Positions 34,210 to 44,058 of a DNA stretch of 62,715 bases are shown piece after piece. Position 1 is the first letter of the stretch; each line of letters begins with the position of its first letter. The stretch lies in NCBI GenBank assembly GCA_023819255.1, contig JAMWBU010000008.1, positions 1-62,715 on the forward strand, written 5' to 3'. Below the pieces are notes generated by a model. The model made no database searches. It had not been told where the DNA came from and was given only the letters and a program-made list of their open reading frames with translations. The DNA is from Candidatus Omnitrophota bacterium. GTDB lineage: Bacteria; Ratteibacteria; UBA8468; B48-G9; DTJG01. Position numbers and translations under genes: made by a program.

Positions 34210-34713
34210 TTAGAATGTTTTAAAATTTTCTTTTGCTGCATTGCACAACGGACATCTTTCTGGAGCGTCTCCTTCAATTGTCCATCCGCAAACCTTACAA
34301 ACTGAGATTTTACCTATTTTAACATCAGCGCCTGATTCTACCGCCTGTTTTGCTTTTGAATAAAGCCCGGCGTGAACCTTTTCTGCTGAAAGCGCATAAT
34401 TTATGCTTTTCTGAGCTGACTTTTCTTCCTGAAGTTTTGCGACAGCGTCATAAGCAGGATACATCTCTTCAACTTCAAAGGTTTCGCCCGATATTGCTGT
34501 TTGAAGGTTTTCAATGGTGTCTCCAACTTCGTTAAGCGCCTTGAGATGATTTGTTGCATGGACCTGTTCAGCAAGAGAAATCGCTTCAAAAAGACGAGCT
34601 ACATTTGGCTTACCTTCTTCCTGCGCCTTTTGCGCAAATATGAGATATTTCATATGCGCCTGGCTTTCTCCGGCAAAAGCCGCTTTTAAATTTGCCTCTG
34701 TCATCTTTTTCAT
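34210..34713 (-). CDS. rbr: Rubrerythrin
   Basis: This 167-residue protein has a ferritin-like di-iron domain (AAFAGESQAHMKYLIFA; ExxH in SLAEQVHATNH; later SAEKVHAGLY) followed by a rubredoxin-like tail CKVCGWTIEGDAPERCPLC. It reduces hydrogen peroxide in anaerobes with electrons from rubredoxin-type partners. It lies in a run with wrbA and superoxide reductase on the same strand. GGAGG is near the start. Confidence 0.96.
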   Translation of the reverse strand: MKKMTEANLKAAFAGESQAHMKYLIFAQKAQEEGKPNVARLFEAISLAEQVHATNHLKALNEVGDTIENLQTAISGETFEVEEMYPAYDAVAKLQEEKSAQKSINYALSAEKVHAGLYSKAKQAVESGADVKIGKISVCKVCGWTIEGDAPERCPLCNAAKENFKTF

Positions 34714-34728
34714 AAAATCCTCCTTGTG

Positions 34729-35355
34729 TCATACATTATGTTTTAACCTTACAGCAATCTCTGCAACCCTTTTACCGAGAAACCGGCATAATTGTTTTTC
34801 CTCTTCTGATAGTTCCTTGAAATTCTCACCCATTCCTACGACATGACTTGCTCCGTATGGAGTGCCTCCTGATGTTGTTTTCATAAGTTCAGGTGTGTTG
34901 GATGGAATTCCAACAATAATCATTCCATGGTGCAAAAGCGTAAGCATTGTAGCGATACATGTTGATTCCTGTCCACCATGCAAAGAGATGGAAGAAGTGA
35001 AAATTCCTGCTGGTTTCCCTTTAAGAGCACCCTCAATCCAGAGCGGGCCTGTCTTATCAAGAAAATTTCTCATTTGAGAACACATATTACCAAATCTGGT
35101 TGGTGTGCCAAGCAAAAGCCCATCGCAGTTTCTTAAATCGTCCATCGTTGCCACAGGAACATCTTTCTGCCATTCAACGGCCCTTAGAATGTCCTGATTT
35201 TTTTTAACCACGGATTCAGGCAAAAGGTCTGGAACCTTTCTCAACAATGGCTGCGCATTTTTAACTTCCTGAATGCCAGTAACAACCTCTTTAGCCATTG
35301 AATAGACGTTTCCATACATGCTGTAGTAAAGAACCAGAATCTTTATCTCGTCCAT
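34729..35355 (-). CDS. wrbA: WrbA-type NAD(P)H:quinone oxidoreductase flavodoxin
   Basis: This 208-residue protein has the flavodoxin phosphate loop YYSMYGNVYSMAK. WrbA-specific GTPTRFGNMCSQMRNFLDKTG, SSISLHGGQESTC and GGTPYGASHVVG follow. It makes two-electron reductions of quinones and so avoids semiquinone radicals. It sits 15 nt from rubrerythrin and from the superoxide reductase gene, in an oxidative-stress operon. Confidence 0.95.
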   Translation of the reverse strand: MDEIKILVLYYSMYGNVYSMAKEVVTGIQEVKNAQPLLRKVPDLLPESVVKKNQDILRAVEWQKDVPVATMDDLRNCDGLLLGTPTRFGNMCSQMRNFLDKTGPLWIEGALKGKPAGIFTSSISLHGGQESTCIATMLTLLHHGMIIVGIPSNTPELMKTTSGGTPYGASHVVGMGENFKELSEEEKQLCRFLGKRVAEIAVRLKHNV

Positions 35356-35370
35356 GGAAAACTTTTGTTA

Positions 35371-35760
35371 TTATTCAATCTCAATGGGCTTTTCTGCCTG
35401 CCAAAGTCCGTGGAGATTGCACATTGCCCATGCTTTCAGAAAACCATGACTGTGAGAAAGTTTTACCCTGAATGTTACCTCAGGGTATGAAGAGCCACCA
35501 TTGAAGTAGGCCCTGGCAAGAAATGTGTCTCCGTTATAAAGCTCCAACCACTGGATGAAATGGCCTGCTTCGTTTGGATGTGGAACAATCTTTCCCACTT
35601 CAATTTTCACATCGAACTCTTCATCTCTTTTCACCTTATCCGGAGCACTTATCACAGGTATGTGTTTCTTTTCGAAGTCAGTCATATTTGCGAAATCCTT
35701 TGGCCTGTTAACTCCGCACAAAATATCATCTTCGCACTTATAAGCCTTTTTCTCTTCCAT
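35371..35760 (-). CDS. Superoxide reductase (neelaredoxin/desulfoferrodoxin C domain)
   Basis: This 129-residue protein has the mononuclear iron ligands: EKKHIPVI near residue 30, HPNEAGHFIQW near 61, and CNLHG near 113. It lacks the N-terminal desulforedoxin iron centre and is the one-iron class. It reduces superoxide to hydrogen peroxide without making oxygen. The peroxide would then pass to rubrerythrin, two genes downstream. It is the first gene of the operon. Confidence 0.93.
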   Translation of the reverse strand: MEEKKAYKCEDDILCGVNRPKDFANMTDFEKKHIPVISAPDKVKRDEEFDVKIEVGKIVPHPNEAGHFIQWLELYNGDTFLARAYFNGGSSYPEVTFRVKLSHSHGFLKAWAMCNLHGLWQAEKPIEIE

Positions 35761-35812
35761 TTTTCCCCCTTGTTAACTGTTCAATTTTAGATGCGCTGAA
35801 ATCTTTTTTGTT

Positions 35813-36184
35813 TCATTTTTCTTTTGCGAAAATCAGTTCTCCTTCTGAATATAGTTCTAAAGCTAAATTTTTTAGAAGCAAAATTTTCGGCTTTTTTGAA
35901 ATGTTATTAAGCGCAACAAAGATGCAGGGGAAACAGCCATCAAGTCCACCTATTTTAATGCTTGTTCCATGTTTTCCGTTAACCATAACACCTATTCTTC
36001 CATCTTTTTCTTTGACAAGACGACCAACAGCCGGTGTTTTTGAAAATTTTGGTTTTGTTGGGTCCCAGCATGTTGAAACCCTGTGTCTTTTAAAATTGCC
36101 GTGGTCATCTATGAGTTTCAAAGAGCGGATTTCGACTGTTTTCGCACCAGCTTGCAGGTTTGGACTCAGGGTTTTCCAGAACAT
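35813..36184 (-). CDS. Hypothetical protein, 123 residues
   Basis: The frame has normal composition, with RVSTCWDPTKPKF and a repeated basic-hydrophobic pattern (NISKKPKILLLKNLALEL), and no signal peptide or membrane segment. A poor AAAG-rich ribosome site precedes the ATG at 36184. It is upstream of the superoxide reductase gene on the same strand, with 52 nt between. It diverges from the GH3 gene. No family recognised; it could be a false gene. Confidence 0.45.
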   Translation of the reverse strand: MFWKTLSPNLQAGAKTVEIRSLKLIDDHGNFKRHRVSTCWDPTKPKFSKTPAVGRLVKEKDGRIGVMVNGKHGTSIKIGGLDGCFPCIFVALNNISKKPKILLLKNLALELYSEGELIFAKEK

Positions 36185-36247
36185 TGACTTTTTTTCTTTT
36201 TGATTTATTCTATCACAAATCGCTCTTTTTTTCTAAAGGAGGGATAA

Positions 36248-38350
36248 ATGGATGAGAGAATAAAAAAGATTCTGTCAAAAATGACTCTTGAAGAAAAAAC
36301 AGCGCAGTTGATGTGCGTGGAAAGAAATCAATTGCTTGAAAAAGAAAATTTTTCATCTTCAAAGGCTAATGCTGTATTGAAAAACGGCGCAGGTCAGATC
36401 AGTCCGGTTTTAAGACAATTTGAGCCTGAACAGGGAACAGAAATTGCAAATGAAATTCAAAAGATTGCTGCAGGCACTGGTCCAAAAGTTCCTGTGATCA
36501 TTCATGATGAGTGCCTTCACGGTTGTATGGCAGAGGGCTCAACAAGTTTTCCGCAGTCAATAGCGCTTGCAAGCAGCTGGGAACCCGCAATGGTTGAGAA
36601 AATCGCCAGGATTATTGGAAAAGAAACAAGAGCAAGAGGGATTCATCAGGCGCTTTCTCCAACAATAAATATTGCCAGGGATTCAAGGCATGGTAGGGTT
36701 GAGGAGACATACGGAGAAGACCCTTATCTAACATCTTTGATGGCTGTTGCTTTCATTAAAGGATTGCAAAGCCAGAAGGTTATTGCGACCCCAAAACATT
36801 TTGCTGCGGATTTTGCAGGTGATGGCGGAAGGGATAGCGGTCCTGTGTTTTTTTCAGAAAGGATTTTAAGAGAGGTATTTTTCCCTGCTTTCAAAGCAAG
36901 CATTATAGAAGCAAAGGCATTAAGCGTAATGGCTGCCTATAACTCAATAAACGGAATTCCTTCTTCATCAAACAGGTGGCTTTTGACAGATGTGTTGAGG
37001 GGTGAATGGGGATTTGACGGATTTGTTGTTTCTGACTATGGCTCTGTCTGGGGACTTTATGGAAGTCACGGCGTTGCTGATAGTCTTGCCGGCGCTGGAC
37101 ATCTTGCCCTTGAGGCAGGGCTGGACATTGAAATTCCAGATTCGCCATGTTTTTCTCATCTTGCACAGCTTGTCAGAGAAGGAAGGGTTTCAGAATCCCT
37201 GATTGATATCGCTGTTGAAAGGGTTTTAAAGGGTAAAATCTGGCTTGGGTTATTTGAAAATCCTTTCTCGGATCCAGAAAAAGCCAAAAAAATTTGTGAT
37301 TGCGAGGAGCACAGGAATTTTGCCCTTAAGGCTGCTGAAAGATGTATGGTTCTACTTAAAAACAATGGGATTCTTCCACTTTCAACTGACACTGGTTCAA
37401 TTGCGGTGATCGGTCCAAACGCTGACGCAGTGCGGCTTGGTGGATACAGCGGTTCTGGAATAAAGGTTGTGACAGCGTTTGAAGGAATAAAAAACAAAAT
37501 TTCAAAAAGGACTAAACTTTATTTTGCTGAGGGATGTAAGGTCAACAGCATAGATAAATCAGGTTTTTCAAAGGCGGTTTCTGCGGCTCAGAGGGCTGAT
37601 GTCGCGATTTTAGTAATGGGAAATTCTTCTGAAACAGAAGGAGAAAACAGGGATAGATGCAACCTTAATCTTCCCGGGGTTCAGGAAGATTTAATCAAGG
37701 CGGTTTCTGATACCGGGACTCCGGTTATTGTTGTTCTCATCAATGGAAGCGCAATAACAATGCAAAACTGGATTGGCTGTGTTGATGCGGTGATAGAGGC
37801 GTGGTATCCTGGAGAAGAAGGTGGAAACGCAATAGCAAATGTCCTCTTTGGCGATTATAACCCATCTGGTAAACTTCCAATTACATTTCCCCGTTTTACA
37901 GGACAGCTTCCGCTTTATTATAACCACCTACCCTGTTTGAGGAAATACGATTATGTTGAGGTGAGGGGATTCCAGCCAATGTTTCCTTTTGGATATGGGC
38001 TCAGCTACACGAGTTTCAATTATAGGAACTTAAAGGTCTTTTCTGGTAAAAGCAGCATCAAGATTTCAGTAGAAATTGAAAACACGGGGAAATATGAAGG
38101 AAATGAAGTGGTTCAGCTTTATTTGAGGGATATTGTTTGCTCTGTTATAAGACCGGTAAAGCAGCTTGTTAGATTTGAGAAAATACACCTGAAACCAGGA
38201 GAAAAAAAGACAGTTGATTTTTCTTTGAACCATCAGGATATTTCATTTCTTGATGAAAATCTGAAACCAAAAGTGGAGCCAGGATTTTTTGAAGTAATGG
38301 CTGGCCCAAATAGCGCGCAAGGGTTGAAGGCAACATTTGAAATAAAATAA
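36248..38350 (+). CDS. Glycoside hydrolase family 3 (beta-glucosidase/xylosidase type)
   Basis: This 700-residue protein has the GH3 N-terminal barrel (DERIKKILSKMTLEEKTAQL; HDECLHG; TYGEDPYLTS; ATPKHFAADF). The nucleophile Asp sits at about residue 263 in FVVSDYGSVWGLY. The GH3 C domain (LLKNNGILPLS; VIGPNADAVRLGGYSG; NLNLPGVQEDLI) and a fibronectin-III-like tail (SVEIENTGKYEGNEVVQLYL) follow. No signal peptide is present, so it acts inside the cell on imported oligosaccharides. GGAGGG precedes the ATG. It leads a four-gene glycan operon. Confidence 0.95.
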   Translation: MDERIKKILSKMTLEEKTAQLMCVERNQLLEKENFSSSKANAVLKNGAGQISPVLRQFEPEQGTEIANEIQKIAAGTGPKVPVIIHDECLHGCMAEGSTSFPQSIALASSWEPAMVEKIARIIGKETRARGIHQALSPTINIARDSRHGRVEETYGEDPYLTSLMAVAFIKGLQSQKVIATPKHFAADFAGDGGRDSGPVFFSERILREVFFPAFKASIIEAKALSVMAAYNSINGIPSSSNRWLLTDVLRGEWGFDGFVVSDYGSVWGLYGSHGVADSLAGAGHLALEAGLDIEIPDSPCFSHLAQLVREGRVSESLIDIAVERVLKGKIWLGLFENPFSDPEKAKKICDCEEHRNFALKAAERCMVLLKNNGILPLSTDTGSIAVIGPNADAVRLGGYSGSGIKVVTAFEGIKNKISKRTKLYFAEGCKVNSIDKSGFSKAVSAAQRADVAILVMGNSSETEGENRDRCNLNLPGVQEDLIKAVSDTGTPVIVVLINGSAITMQNWIGCVDAVIEAWYPGEEGGNAIANVLFGDYNPSGKLPITFPRFTGQLPLYYNHLPCLRKYDYVEVRGFQPMFPFGYGLSYTSFNYRNLKVFSGKSSIKISVEIENTGKYEGNEVVQLYLRDIVCSVIRPVKQLVRFEKIHLKPGEKKTVDFSLNHQDISFLDENLKPKVEPGFFEVMAGPNSAQGLKATFEIK

Positions 38351-38360
38351 CCTGCTGGCT

Positions 38361-39413
38361 ATGTCTATAGAAATATTCAAAAATATCTTAAATCTGCAAC
38401 CTGCTGAAAGGGTTGGAAGAACAGAGTACTGCAGCCACTGGTCTTTAATTAAGCATATCACTGGATTGGACCCGACTAATCCTGAACAATCCCACCAGGC
38501 ATACAAGAAATTCTACCAGTGGGTTCCTTATGATTTTTTATGGTCAACAAATGATGGACCTGTCAAATGGAGTGAACTTGGAAGAACCACTGATATGGGG
38601 CACGCTGTTTTTTTAGAAGATGGAAGCGATTACAGAAAACCGCAGGTCTGTCCCTTCAGGTCAGTGGAAGAAGTATTAAATTTTGACGCAGCAAAAGAGT
38701 ATGGAGCACCTGATATTGAAGAAAGAGCAATTTTTTTCAAACAATCCCTTGAGAATGCTCAAAAGGCATATCCTGATACTGTGGTAACAGCCGGTTATTA
38801 CAAAACCATTGTTTCTGGTTGCATCGAAAGCTTTGGCTGGGAGATGCTTCTTGAAGCAGTTGGTTATGACCCTGAAAGATTTGGAGATTATGTTCTTGAA
38901 GGATTTTTTAACCTTTCTCTGGCTAATTATCAGGCGTGGGCAAAAGTAGGACATTTTGCTTTTATTTCTCATGACGATATGGTATGGTCAAATGGCGCAA
39001 TATTCAATCCGGAATGGTACAGAAAATATATTTTCCCGAGATACAAAAAACTATGGTCTGTTTTGAAAGAAAAGGGCATAAAAGTGCTGTTTTGTTCTGA
39101 CGGCAATTTTACTGAATTTATTGACGATATAGCGCAGGCAGGAGCAGACGGATTTATCTTTGAGCCATTAACTGACTTGGAAACTGTAGTCAAAAAGTAC
39201 GGCAGGACCCATGTGATTGTTGGTAACGCTGATTGCAGAGTTTTAACCTTTGGAACAAAGCAGGACATTGAAAAAGAGGTTTTAAGGTGTTTCAATACAG
39301 CGAAAAAATGCCCTGGCTTTGTAATGGCTGTGGGAAACCATATTCCACCGAATGTTCCTCTGGACAACGCTCTGTATTATTTTGAAGCAGTCAAAAAATA
39401 CCAAAAAAGGTAG
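38361..39413 (+). CDS. UroD-fold protein (MtaA/CmuA-related, zinc motif not seen)
   Basis: This 350-residue protein has the UroD-type barrel pattern. GYYKTIVSGCIESFGWEMLLEAV, FISHDDMVWSNGAIFNPEWY and the ending AVGNHIPPNVPLDNALYY are typical. Methyltransferases of this fold use an HxC...C zinc site; here the corresponding strand reads VLFCSDGNF. It therefore may not bind zinc the same way. It is not a haem enzyme by context: it lies 10 nt after GH3 and 8 nt before a glycosidase-like gene. It may demethylate a sugar or small methoxyl compound, but this is inference. Confidence 0.72.
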   Translation: MSIEIFKNILNLQPAERVGRTEYCSHWSLIKHITGLDPTNPEQSHQAYKKFYQWVPYDFLWSTNDGPVKWSELGRTTDMGHAVFLEDGSDYRKPQVCPFRSVEEVLNFDAAKEYGAPDIEERAIFFKQSLENAQKAYPDTVVTAGYYKTIVSGCIESFGWEMLLEAVGYDPERFGDYVLEGFFNLSLANYQAWAKVGHFAFISHDDMVWSNGAIFNPEWYRKYIFPRYKKLWSVLKEKGIKVLFCSDGNFTEFIDDIAQAGADGFIFEPLTDLETVVKKYGRTHVIVGNADCRVLTFGTKQDIEKEVLRCFNTAKKCPGFVMAVGNHIPPNVPLDNALYYFEAVKKYQKR

Positions 39414-39421
39414 GAAAAACT

Positions 39422-41141
39422 ATGAAACCAGAAAGCAAAAATTTGTTTAATGTTGACTGCAATGGCTTTTTTTACAAATATAACGAAAAAAGCCTCTGGT
39501 ATTATCCTGAAAACAAAAGGTTCAGCGCAAAACATATCCATCACTGTATTGATGTTCTCGCCCAAAATGGAGTTGACACAGTTTGCATAAACAGCAATGC
39601 CCAGGTTGCCTGGTATCCGAGCAAGCGCGTTGAGACAAACCTTGATGGATATAAAAGGGGTGATAAATCATTTTTCTTCGGACATATTCTCGGTCAACCA
39701 ATGACTGAAGAACAGATTGACAGGTATCTTAACGAGATGGTAATACTGATGGATAGATATCTTGACCTTGTTGAGGATGGAGCTGACTGGTTAGATGAAG
39801 CAACAAAGGCATGCAGAAGAAATCGGATTTCGCCGTGGGTTTCAATAAGAATGAATGACATGCATGGCGCAAGTTTAAAACCAGAATTTGATTTTATGAA
39901 TTGCAAACTTTTTAAAGACAAAAAGATGCGTCTAAGAGGAATAACAAGCAATCCAGAAGAAAGTCCAAATATTGCCTGGCAGGGGCTTAACTATGAAAAA
40001 AAGGAAGTCCGAAATTATATGAAAGAGTTAATCAGGGACTGTGTCGAGAATTATGATTTTGATGGCATTGAACTTGACTGGACACGATGGCCTCTGTGTT
40101 GTGAAGCGCCTGCATCACAAAAGGCGATTGATTTAATAACTGACTGGCATTTTGAAATAAGAAAACTATGCAATATGAAAGCGAAAAAAACAGGCAAACC
40201 ATTTTACATGGGTATCAGATATGCCGGTACTTTTGAACAACTAAGGCAGATTGGAATTGATATACCTGCAATGGGAAAAAAGGGAATGCTTGATTTTGTT
40301 TGCCCGACAAATACCTGGCAGACATCCTGGGATATCCCTTATGACAGAATAAAAAATGAGCTTGGTAAGGATATCGCGGTTTATGGTGTGGTTGAACTTG
40401 GAACTAACTGGCTGATGGTATATTTCCCTGGAAAAACTCCAAATAAATCCATTGGCGCTTCTGATGCGAGGGGATACAGATTAAATGCCTTCAGTCCTGA
40501 AATACTCAGAGGCAATGCAGCAGGTAAACTTGCTCTTGGATGCGATGGAATTGAGACATTCAATTTCTTTTGCGCTGATACACCCGGACACTGGTTCTGG
40601 GAAGACGCAGATTTTTTTGCCGATTATTCATCCTTGAAAAACCTCCATAACACTGAATATCTCAAAGGCAAACCCAAATTTTATACCTTTTCATCCGGGG
40701 TCGGATTTTATGTCCACAACTTTTTTGAGTCAATCGGCCAGGTTCCCTGTCATATTGAGCCTCAATGCAGAAAAGAATTTGTTCTTCCAATGATGAAAGA
40801 GCCGGAAAAACAAAAAAATGAAACTTATCATTCAGGTTGTAGTGGAAAAAAAGGAAAAAATGCCATCTATTGGTATTAGCTTTAATGGTCGCTGGCCCAA
40901 TTTCAAAGGCAAACAGACAGACAAACTTTTGTGCCCTGCAGGTTATACCCATCATGTGCCCGAGCATACCGCATTCAATTTTGAGTTTGATCCATCCATG
41001 ATAAAAAATGGATATAACAGCATTGTTGTGATGAATGGAAGCCATAACTGGCACAAAGACGAAGAAAGGAAAAAAGAAACCGTCAGGATTGTAAGCGTTG
41101 AAGTTTTTTACACCAAAAACAAGGAGGAATTATGTTTGTAA
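39422..41141 (+). pseudogene. Glycosidase-like (GHL10-type) protein, split by a frameshift at an A7 run
   Basis: The first frame (39422-40879) codes a barrel with YDFDGIELDWTRWP near residue 216 and VCPTNTWQTSWDIPYDRI near 300. Close to its end the natural continuation lies in another frame from 40818: LIIQVVVEKKEKMPSIGISFNG to VNGSHNW-like NGSHNWHKDEE and VSVEVFYTKNK, a beta-sandwich tail. Loss of one A from the run 40812-40818 restores a protein of about 572 residues. No signal peptide. It may be a true frameshift, slippage or sequence error. The barrel part is complete, so the 485-residue form might still work. Confidence 0.62.
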
Positions 41142-42538
41142 AAAGTATCAGAAGAATTACTGATGACGCATACCATAATGCTTTTACAGGAGCCTGTTTT
41201 TTCAAAGGTTCCCTTTATGTAGCTTACAGGCAGGGCGCAGCGCATGCTGACCCAACAGGAAAAATCATTGTGCTAAGAAGCGATGATGACGGAAAACATT
41301 TTGAAATCGTGGCTGCATTTAGAAAAAAATGTGATGCAAGGGATGCTTATCTTTACACTGATGGAAAAAGGCTTTTTGTTGTTGGCTTTGAGGCAGGAGA
41401 TGAAATTAGTGCCTTTGCTGCCCATACGGAAAATGGCAGAAACTGGAGCCAGTGGACAGAAATGACAGGCACAGATAATTTTATCTTATGGAGGCCCCAG
41501 TTTTACAATGGAAGGTATTTTTGCGCTGCTTACGGCGAGTTTAAAAGTGAAACCTCATCAACTGTTGCCTGGTTTGAGAGTGATGACGGAATAAACTGGG
41601 AGAAAAAGTATGTAATACATAAAGGAAAGGATATTCCAACAGAGTGTTACCTTGATTTCAAAAAAGATGGCACCGCAGTGATGATAATGAGATGCGATGA
41701 TAAAAGCAGAAGACCATATCTTTGCACTTCAAAGCCGCCTTACAGAAAATGGGAAATGAAGCGTCTTGATATTCCACTGGAAGGACCGGCTTTGTGGTTG
41801 ATTGAAGATGATATATGGATTTCAGGAAGGTGGTTTCTGCACCCTGACATTGCCCATTTGGCCGTATTTAAAATTATAAAAAATAAACCGGAATTAAGAA
41901 TTGTTTTGCCATCAGGTCCTGGTTTCGACATTTCATATATGGGGGTCGCAAAGGACCCTGAAAATCCTGCAAGATGCATACTTTCTTATTATTCAGGTCA
42001 CACTGCGCCAGATGATCCTGATATTGATCAGTTCAGCCATCCTGACATATACCTTGTTGATGCATTGTTCAAACTTGACACAAGAGATTTCATCATGGAC
42101 TGGATGGTATCTGATGTACAAAACATTTCTCTAAAACAGGCAAGCCTTCCTGATATAAACGATAAAGATCTGAAATGGAAAAAAATTCGCGGCTATACTG
42201 AAGATGATTTCAAAAAAATGTATATCCCGGCATTAGCCATTGGTTTTGTCGATGCTAAAAAAATAATAAAACATAGGGCTGGAGTGATATTTTTTTCCAC
42301 AACGGCAGACCTTGGTCCTGCGGATAGCGCAAAATTGTACCTCGGGTATGATGGGCCTGTGGTTGTCTGGTTCAACGAGAAAAAGGTTTTTTCAGGGCAT
42401 GGAACAAATCCTGCGATTGCTGATCAGACAAAAGTTATTGTTAAGCCACAGCACGGAACAAACACCATCACAATTGCGCTTGATACAAACAACGGGCGTG
42501 CACAGGGAATCTTTTGCAGGATAAAACCAGAGTTATAA
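41132..42538 (+). CDS. Sialidase-like beta-propeller protein with C-terminal beta-sandwich
   Basis: This 468-residue protein has repeats of the sialidase-type propeller, including RSDDDGKHFEIV and ESDDGINWEKK (Asp-box-like S-D-D-G) and GRYFCAAYGEF. The last 90 residues read FFSTTADLGPADSAKLYLGYDGPVVVWFNEKKV, as in sugar-binding beta-sandwich domains. Without a signal peptide it would act in the cytoplasm. The three catalytic arginines of true sialidases could not be verified, so another exo-glycosidase or lyase activity is possible. GGAGG lies before the start, and it overlaps the previous frame by 10 nt. Confidence 0.62.
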   Translation: MFVKSIRRITDDAYHNAFTGACFFKGSLYVAYRQGAAHADPTGKIIVLRSDDDGKHFEIVAAFRKKCDARDAYLYTDGKRLFVVGFEAGDEISAFAAHTENGRNWSQWTEMTGTDNFILWRPQFYNGRYFCAAYGEFKSETSSTVAWFESDDGINWEKKYVIHKGKDIPTECYLDFKKDGTAVMIMRCDDKSRRPYLCTSKPPYRKWEMKRLDIPLEGPALWLIEDDIWISGRWFLHPDIAHLAVFKIIKNKPELRIVLPSGPGFDISYMGVAKDPENPARCILSYYSGHTAPDDPDIDQFSHPDIYLVDALFKLDTRDFIMDWMVSDVQNISLKQASLPDINDKDLKWKKIRGYTEDDFKKMYIPALAIGFVDAKKIIKHRAGVIFFSTTADLGPADSAKLYLGYDGPVVVWFNEKKVFSGHGTNPAIADQTKVIVKPQHGTNTITIALDTNNGRAQGIFCRIKPEL

Positions 42539-42581
42539 AAAATCCGGAATCATACACAATGTTGCAGCCGTTTGATCCGTG

Positions 42582-43690
42582 TTATTCAATAATTATGTCC
42601 CCGATTTTCCAATCGCGACTGACCGGATCCTTCAGTTGATCCAGAGATACCACCTTTCCGTATTGTTGCAGTATGAGACCTGAAAGCTTAAAAGGAGCTT
42701 TCCCTCTGCTGCCTTTCCAATTTGATCTTGCGCCGGTTTGTGGAAGGTCAAATGTGAAATACTGCCATCCATCAAATGCATGCCTTGCGTCGTAAGGAGT
42801 GCCTGGTTGATAGGTTGGAGCATTAGGAACACCTGTCATTTTTTGCCCTTTTGCATCCAGAAGTTCAAAATCTATCTGCAAGGCGCCATTTCCATATATC
42901 CAGATCCCGATTTTTTTTGCTTCCTTCGGCATATCAATAGGTTGTGCAGGCCTTATTACCACGTATCTCAATCTGTATGGACTGATATCTAATGTTTTAT
43001 CCGCTGTAACTACTGTTGATTTTACGGACGTAGTATCTACATCAAACCTGAAAACCAGGAAGTATTCTTACAGGTCTGTTTTTGTTCATTGCTTCCATTT
43101 CAGGGTATGGCTGCGAATCTACCAGCCACTGTCCGATTTTTTCTCCATCAACAAGCACTTTCGCTTCTTTTCCTGGCAGAGAATTGAAAGATGTTTCTTC
43201 CAGAGAAAAATAATTTATTTCTCCAGCTCCAATTAGCCACACTGGACTTGCTCCAGCTTTGAAGTTCGCTCTGCTATTTTCTATCTGAACGGGGACTTCA
43301 TTGCATTGACTGTCAACAAGATATGGCCTTGTTTTGCTCTTAACTGGGAAAGAGATTCTGCATTGTCTTTGTGGACCTGCCCACACTGCATAAACAGGAC
43401 CCTGTTCTTTTTCGAATCTTACTGCGTAAACGTTAAATGATTCAACTGATTTTGTTCTCCTTTTTTTCAATAACCGTTTTGAAGATTGGTAATGTTGAAT
43501 GAAACCTTGCTCTATCGAGAATATGTGTCATTGTGCCATACGCGACATAGGAAATTTTTGGATTGAGTTCAGGCGGTTTGTGGCACAATCCCACAGGTCC
43601 GTATCCTGAAAAATAATAAGAGCTGCTATTATCCCATATTTCGCTGGAGCCCAAAAATTTCTTAACTCCGAGAGAAAAGCCATTTTCTAT
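42582..43690 (-). pseudogene. C-terminal remnant of a large glycosidase-like protein, two frameshifts
   Basis: Three reverse-strand frames follow each other as one protein tail. 43690-43442 (FSLGVKKFLGSSEIWDN...YVAYGTMTHIL) passes at an A7 run (43461-43467) into 43470-43042 (VESFNVYAVRFEKEQGPVYAVWAG). Near 43040-43055 it passes into a frame ending at 42582 (DISPYRLRYVVIRPAQP...GDIIIE). The order fits the end of secreted glycoside hydrolases that close with beta-sandwich domains. The N-terminal catalytic part is absent and an in-frame stop lies at 43691. It is most simply a decaying gene end. Confidence 0.62.
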
Positions 43691-43869
43691 CTAACGCCTT
43701 TTATACCACGACTGTTTGAAAAAGTAGACTCCCTCAAAGGATTGATGAGAAAATGTTTTAAGGTTTGCTTGAAGGTTTTGAAAAATAATGCAGCAGTATG
43801 AACGAGAAGCTGAAAGATGAAAAAATTTATTTTTATCAATTTCACCGGTGATTTGCAAACTTACAGACA

Positions 43870-43902
43870 TTGACAGGACGGTTTTTTTCAGGTATAACCT
43901 GA
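43870..43902 (+). promoter_or_regulatory. Consensus promoter with dyad operator on its -10 box
   Basis: TTGACA (43870-43875), 17 nt and TATAAC (43893-43898). The inverted repeat TCAGGT-ATA-ACCTGA spans 43888-43902 and covers the -10, the position of a repressor operator. A strong GGGAGGTGA site follows at 43905-43913. Confidence 0.7.
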
Positions 43903-43918
43903 CAGGGAGGTGATGCTT

Positions 43919-44053
43919 ATGCATAAGACCCATAAGCAGGAGTTGCATTCCCGGCCGCCGAAAGTTTTTCAAAAATTCCCCTCATCCATGGTTAATCTTC
44001 ATACCAGGGCGAGAATGTTTTCAAGAAGGCTCGAATCAAGGAAAGGAAGGTGA
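43919..44053 (+). CDS. Small basic protein of 44 residues
   Basis: The frame begins at an ATG with a strong GGGAGGTG ribosome site and a consensus promoter upstream. It ends in TGA within the ribosome site of the next gene. The product is rich in Arg, Lys and His (MHKTHKQELHSRPPKVF at the start, RARMFSRRLESRKGR at the end). It has no Cys, no membrane segment and no recognised family. It resembles in charge small nucleic-acid-binding or ribosome-associated proteins. Its function may instead be to couple translation of the GYD gene. Confidence 0.6.
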   Translation: MHKTHKQELHSRPPKVFQKFPSSMVNLHTRARMFSRRLESRKGR

Positions 44054-44058
44054 TAAAT

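Noticed and set aside
43691-43972. 93-residue reverse frame next to the GH remnant
   Set aside because: It runs opposite the promoter and start of the small basic gene, and no family pattern or ribosome site was seen. It might carry more of the remnant, but this cannot be supported.
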